Source: Guillardia theta CCMP2712
Lineage: Eukaryota; Cryptophyceae; Pyrenomonadales; Geminigeraceae
NCBI RefSeq assembly: GCF_000315625.1
Contig: NW_005434596.1
Coordinates: forward strand, 172,360 to 230,499
Length of the DNA stretch: 58,140 bases
Direction: 5' to 3'
The notes under the pieces are model-generated. The model had not been told where the DNA came from. It saw nothing but the letters and a program-made list of their open reading frames with translations, and did not search any database. The position numbers were made by a program, and so were the translations under genes. Shown here piece by piece: positions 55,749-58,140 of this stretch; within the stretch, counting starts at the first letter, position 1, and the number at the start of each line of letters is the position of its first letter.

Positions 55749-56338
55749 GGCCCAGCTCAAAAGGCTTCTGAATTTCCGCGAGGAAGGATAGCAGATGTCG
55801 TGCTAGTCCCTTTTTAAGATAGGAAACTCCTAACTTCGGCAGAGCCAGTCGATGCAGATGCCTACAAGGATCTAACGTCAAGGTGGGCCAAGTGATCTGG
55901 TTTCACATACAAATGCAGTCAACAGCACAGCGAAACCAGATCATGAAATCAGCCATGCTATGATGACGCGGCGGAGGCTGTTGAATCATTGACGTGTGCA
56001 AGGCAATTCAACGGATGCATCTTCGTGTTTATCACACTACTTTTGACATCATACTTAGTAAAACATACGATCCGATTGACTCCTCATGCCAGTGAACTTA
56101 CTAAAGTTAGGCCTTGTCGGTGAACTGCCCGGTCAATGATGAGTCACGCGGCCCGTAGCCCCTCCGGCCCTTCCCCGACACGGCACGTCCGATCCCAGGC
56201 CCGGGTACGTCGCAGCGGGTAACGGGCGCCGGGCCGGGCGGCGTGACGGTCCCGGATCCAAGGCTCAGTGCCGGGTATGAGTGATACATTTCACTGTATG
56301 CTTATATTACCCGCAATCGGGGGAATAAAAAGGGGGCC
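55749..56338. other. intergenic with GC-rich island
   Basis: About 56130-56275 is a GC-rich island (CCGGGCCGGGCGG, CCCAGGCCCGGG) like those elsewhere in the window. The last 60 bp before ATG 56339 are purine/AT-rich. No gene. Confidence 0.5.

Positions 56339-58140
<1,802 letters not shown>

Overview
This is a nuclear contig from a eukaryotic microalga. Genes are broken by many short introns (about 40-110 nt, mostly GT-AG with a few likely GC-AG), there are no bacterial-type operons, and several predicted proteins begin with a signal peptide. Two of these signal peptides are followed by a Phe-led transit-like segment (SAS/FLPAS at 27619 and TSS/FCYP at 23853), the presequence style of secondary plastids. 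Together with the intron density and mixed base composition this suggests a cryptophyte such as Guillardia; the taxon is an inference.

Layout. 1-5693 (-): 3' part of an IQ-motif protein with a long poly-aspartate tract. 6210-11223 (+): coiled-coil protein with an RNase-inhibitor-type LRR domain, interrupted by a 100-N gap. 11267-12397 (-): PhyH-like 2OG/Fe(II) dioxygenase. 12494-16426 (+): HEAT-like repeat protein in many small exons. 16622-19599: near-perfect inverted duplication carrying two copies of each of two unknown genes. 20554-21524 (+): unknown protein with a signal peptide. 22274-23749 (-): ankyrin protein with a signal peptide. 23853-27011 (+): fusion of a DEDDh 3'-5' exonuclease to a family-1 uracil-DNA glycosylase behind a plastid-type presequence. 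27619-33003 (+): Hsp70-superfamily ATPase with a plastid-type presequence, directly followed by, and possibly fused to, a TPR co-chaperone domain. 33104-39510 (-) and 41990-48750 (+): a head-to-head pair of paralogous giant proteins with the order cytochrome b5, globin, globin, globin-like segment, globin, ankyrin-like region, TRP/polycystin-like cation channel. 50755-52418 (+): HEAT protein. 52799-53645 (-): tail-anchored unknown. 54756-55748 (+): coiled-coil unknown. 56339 to the right edge (+): METTL21/FAM86-like methyltransferase.

Two kinds of non-genic island recur between genes: very GC-rich stretches full of GGGCCCGG and GACTCAGTG-type words (about 19.8-20.5, 27.0-27.3, 48.8-49.6, 53.9-54.0 and 56.1-56.3 kb), and stretches in which GGGGTAGGG or its complement recurs (about 6.0-6.2, 27.3-27.4, 39.7-41.3 and 49.6-50.4 kb).

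The most exciting content is the heme-protein/ion-channel gene pair, which looks like a directly heme-gated (O2, NO, CO or redox sensing) cation channel family. Second is the exonuclease-UNG fusion, a one-polypeptide candidate for base-excision plus end-processing in an organelle. Exon boundaries were placed by hand from splice consensus and reading-frame continuity; spans are gene spans including introns.
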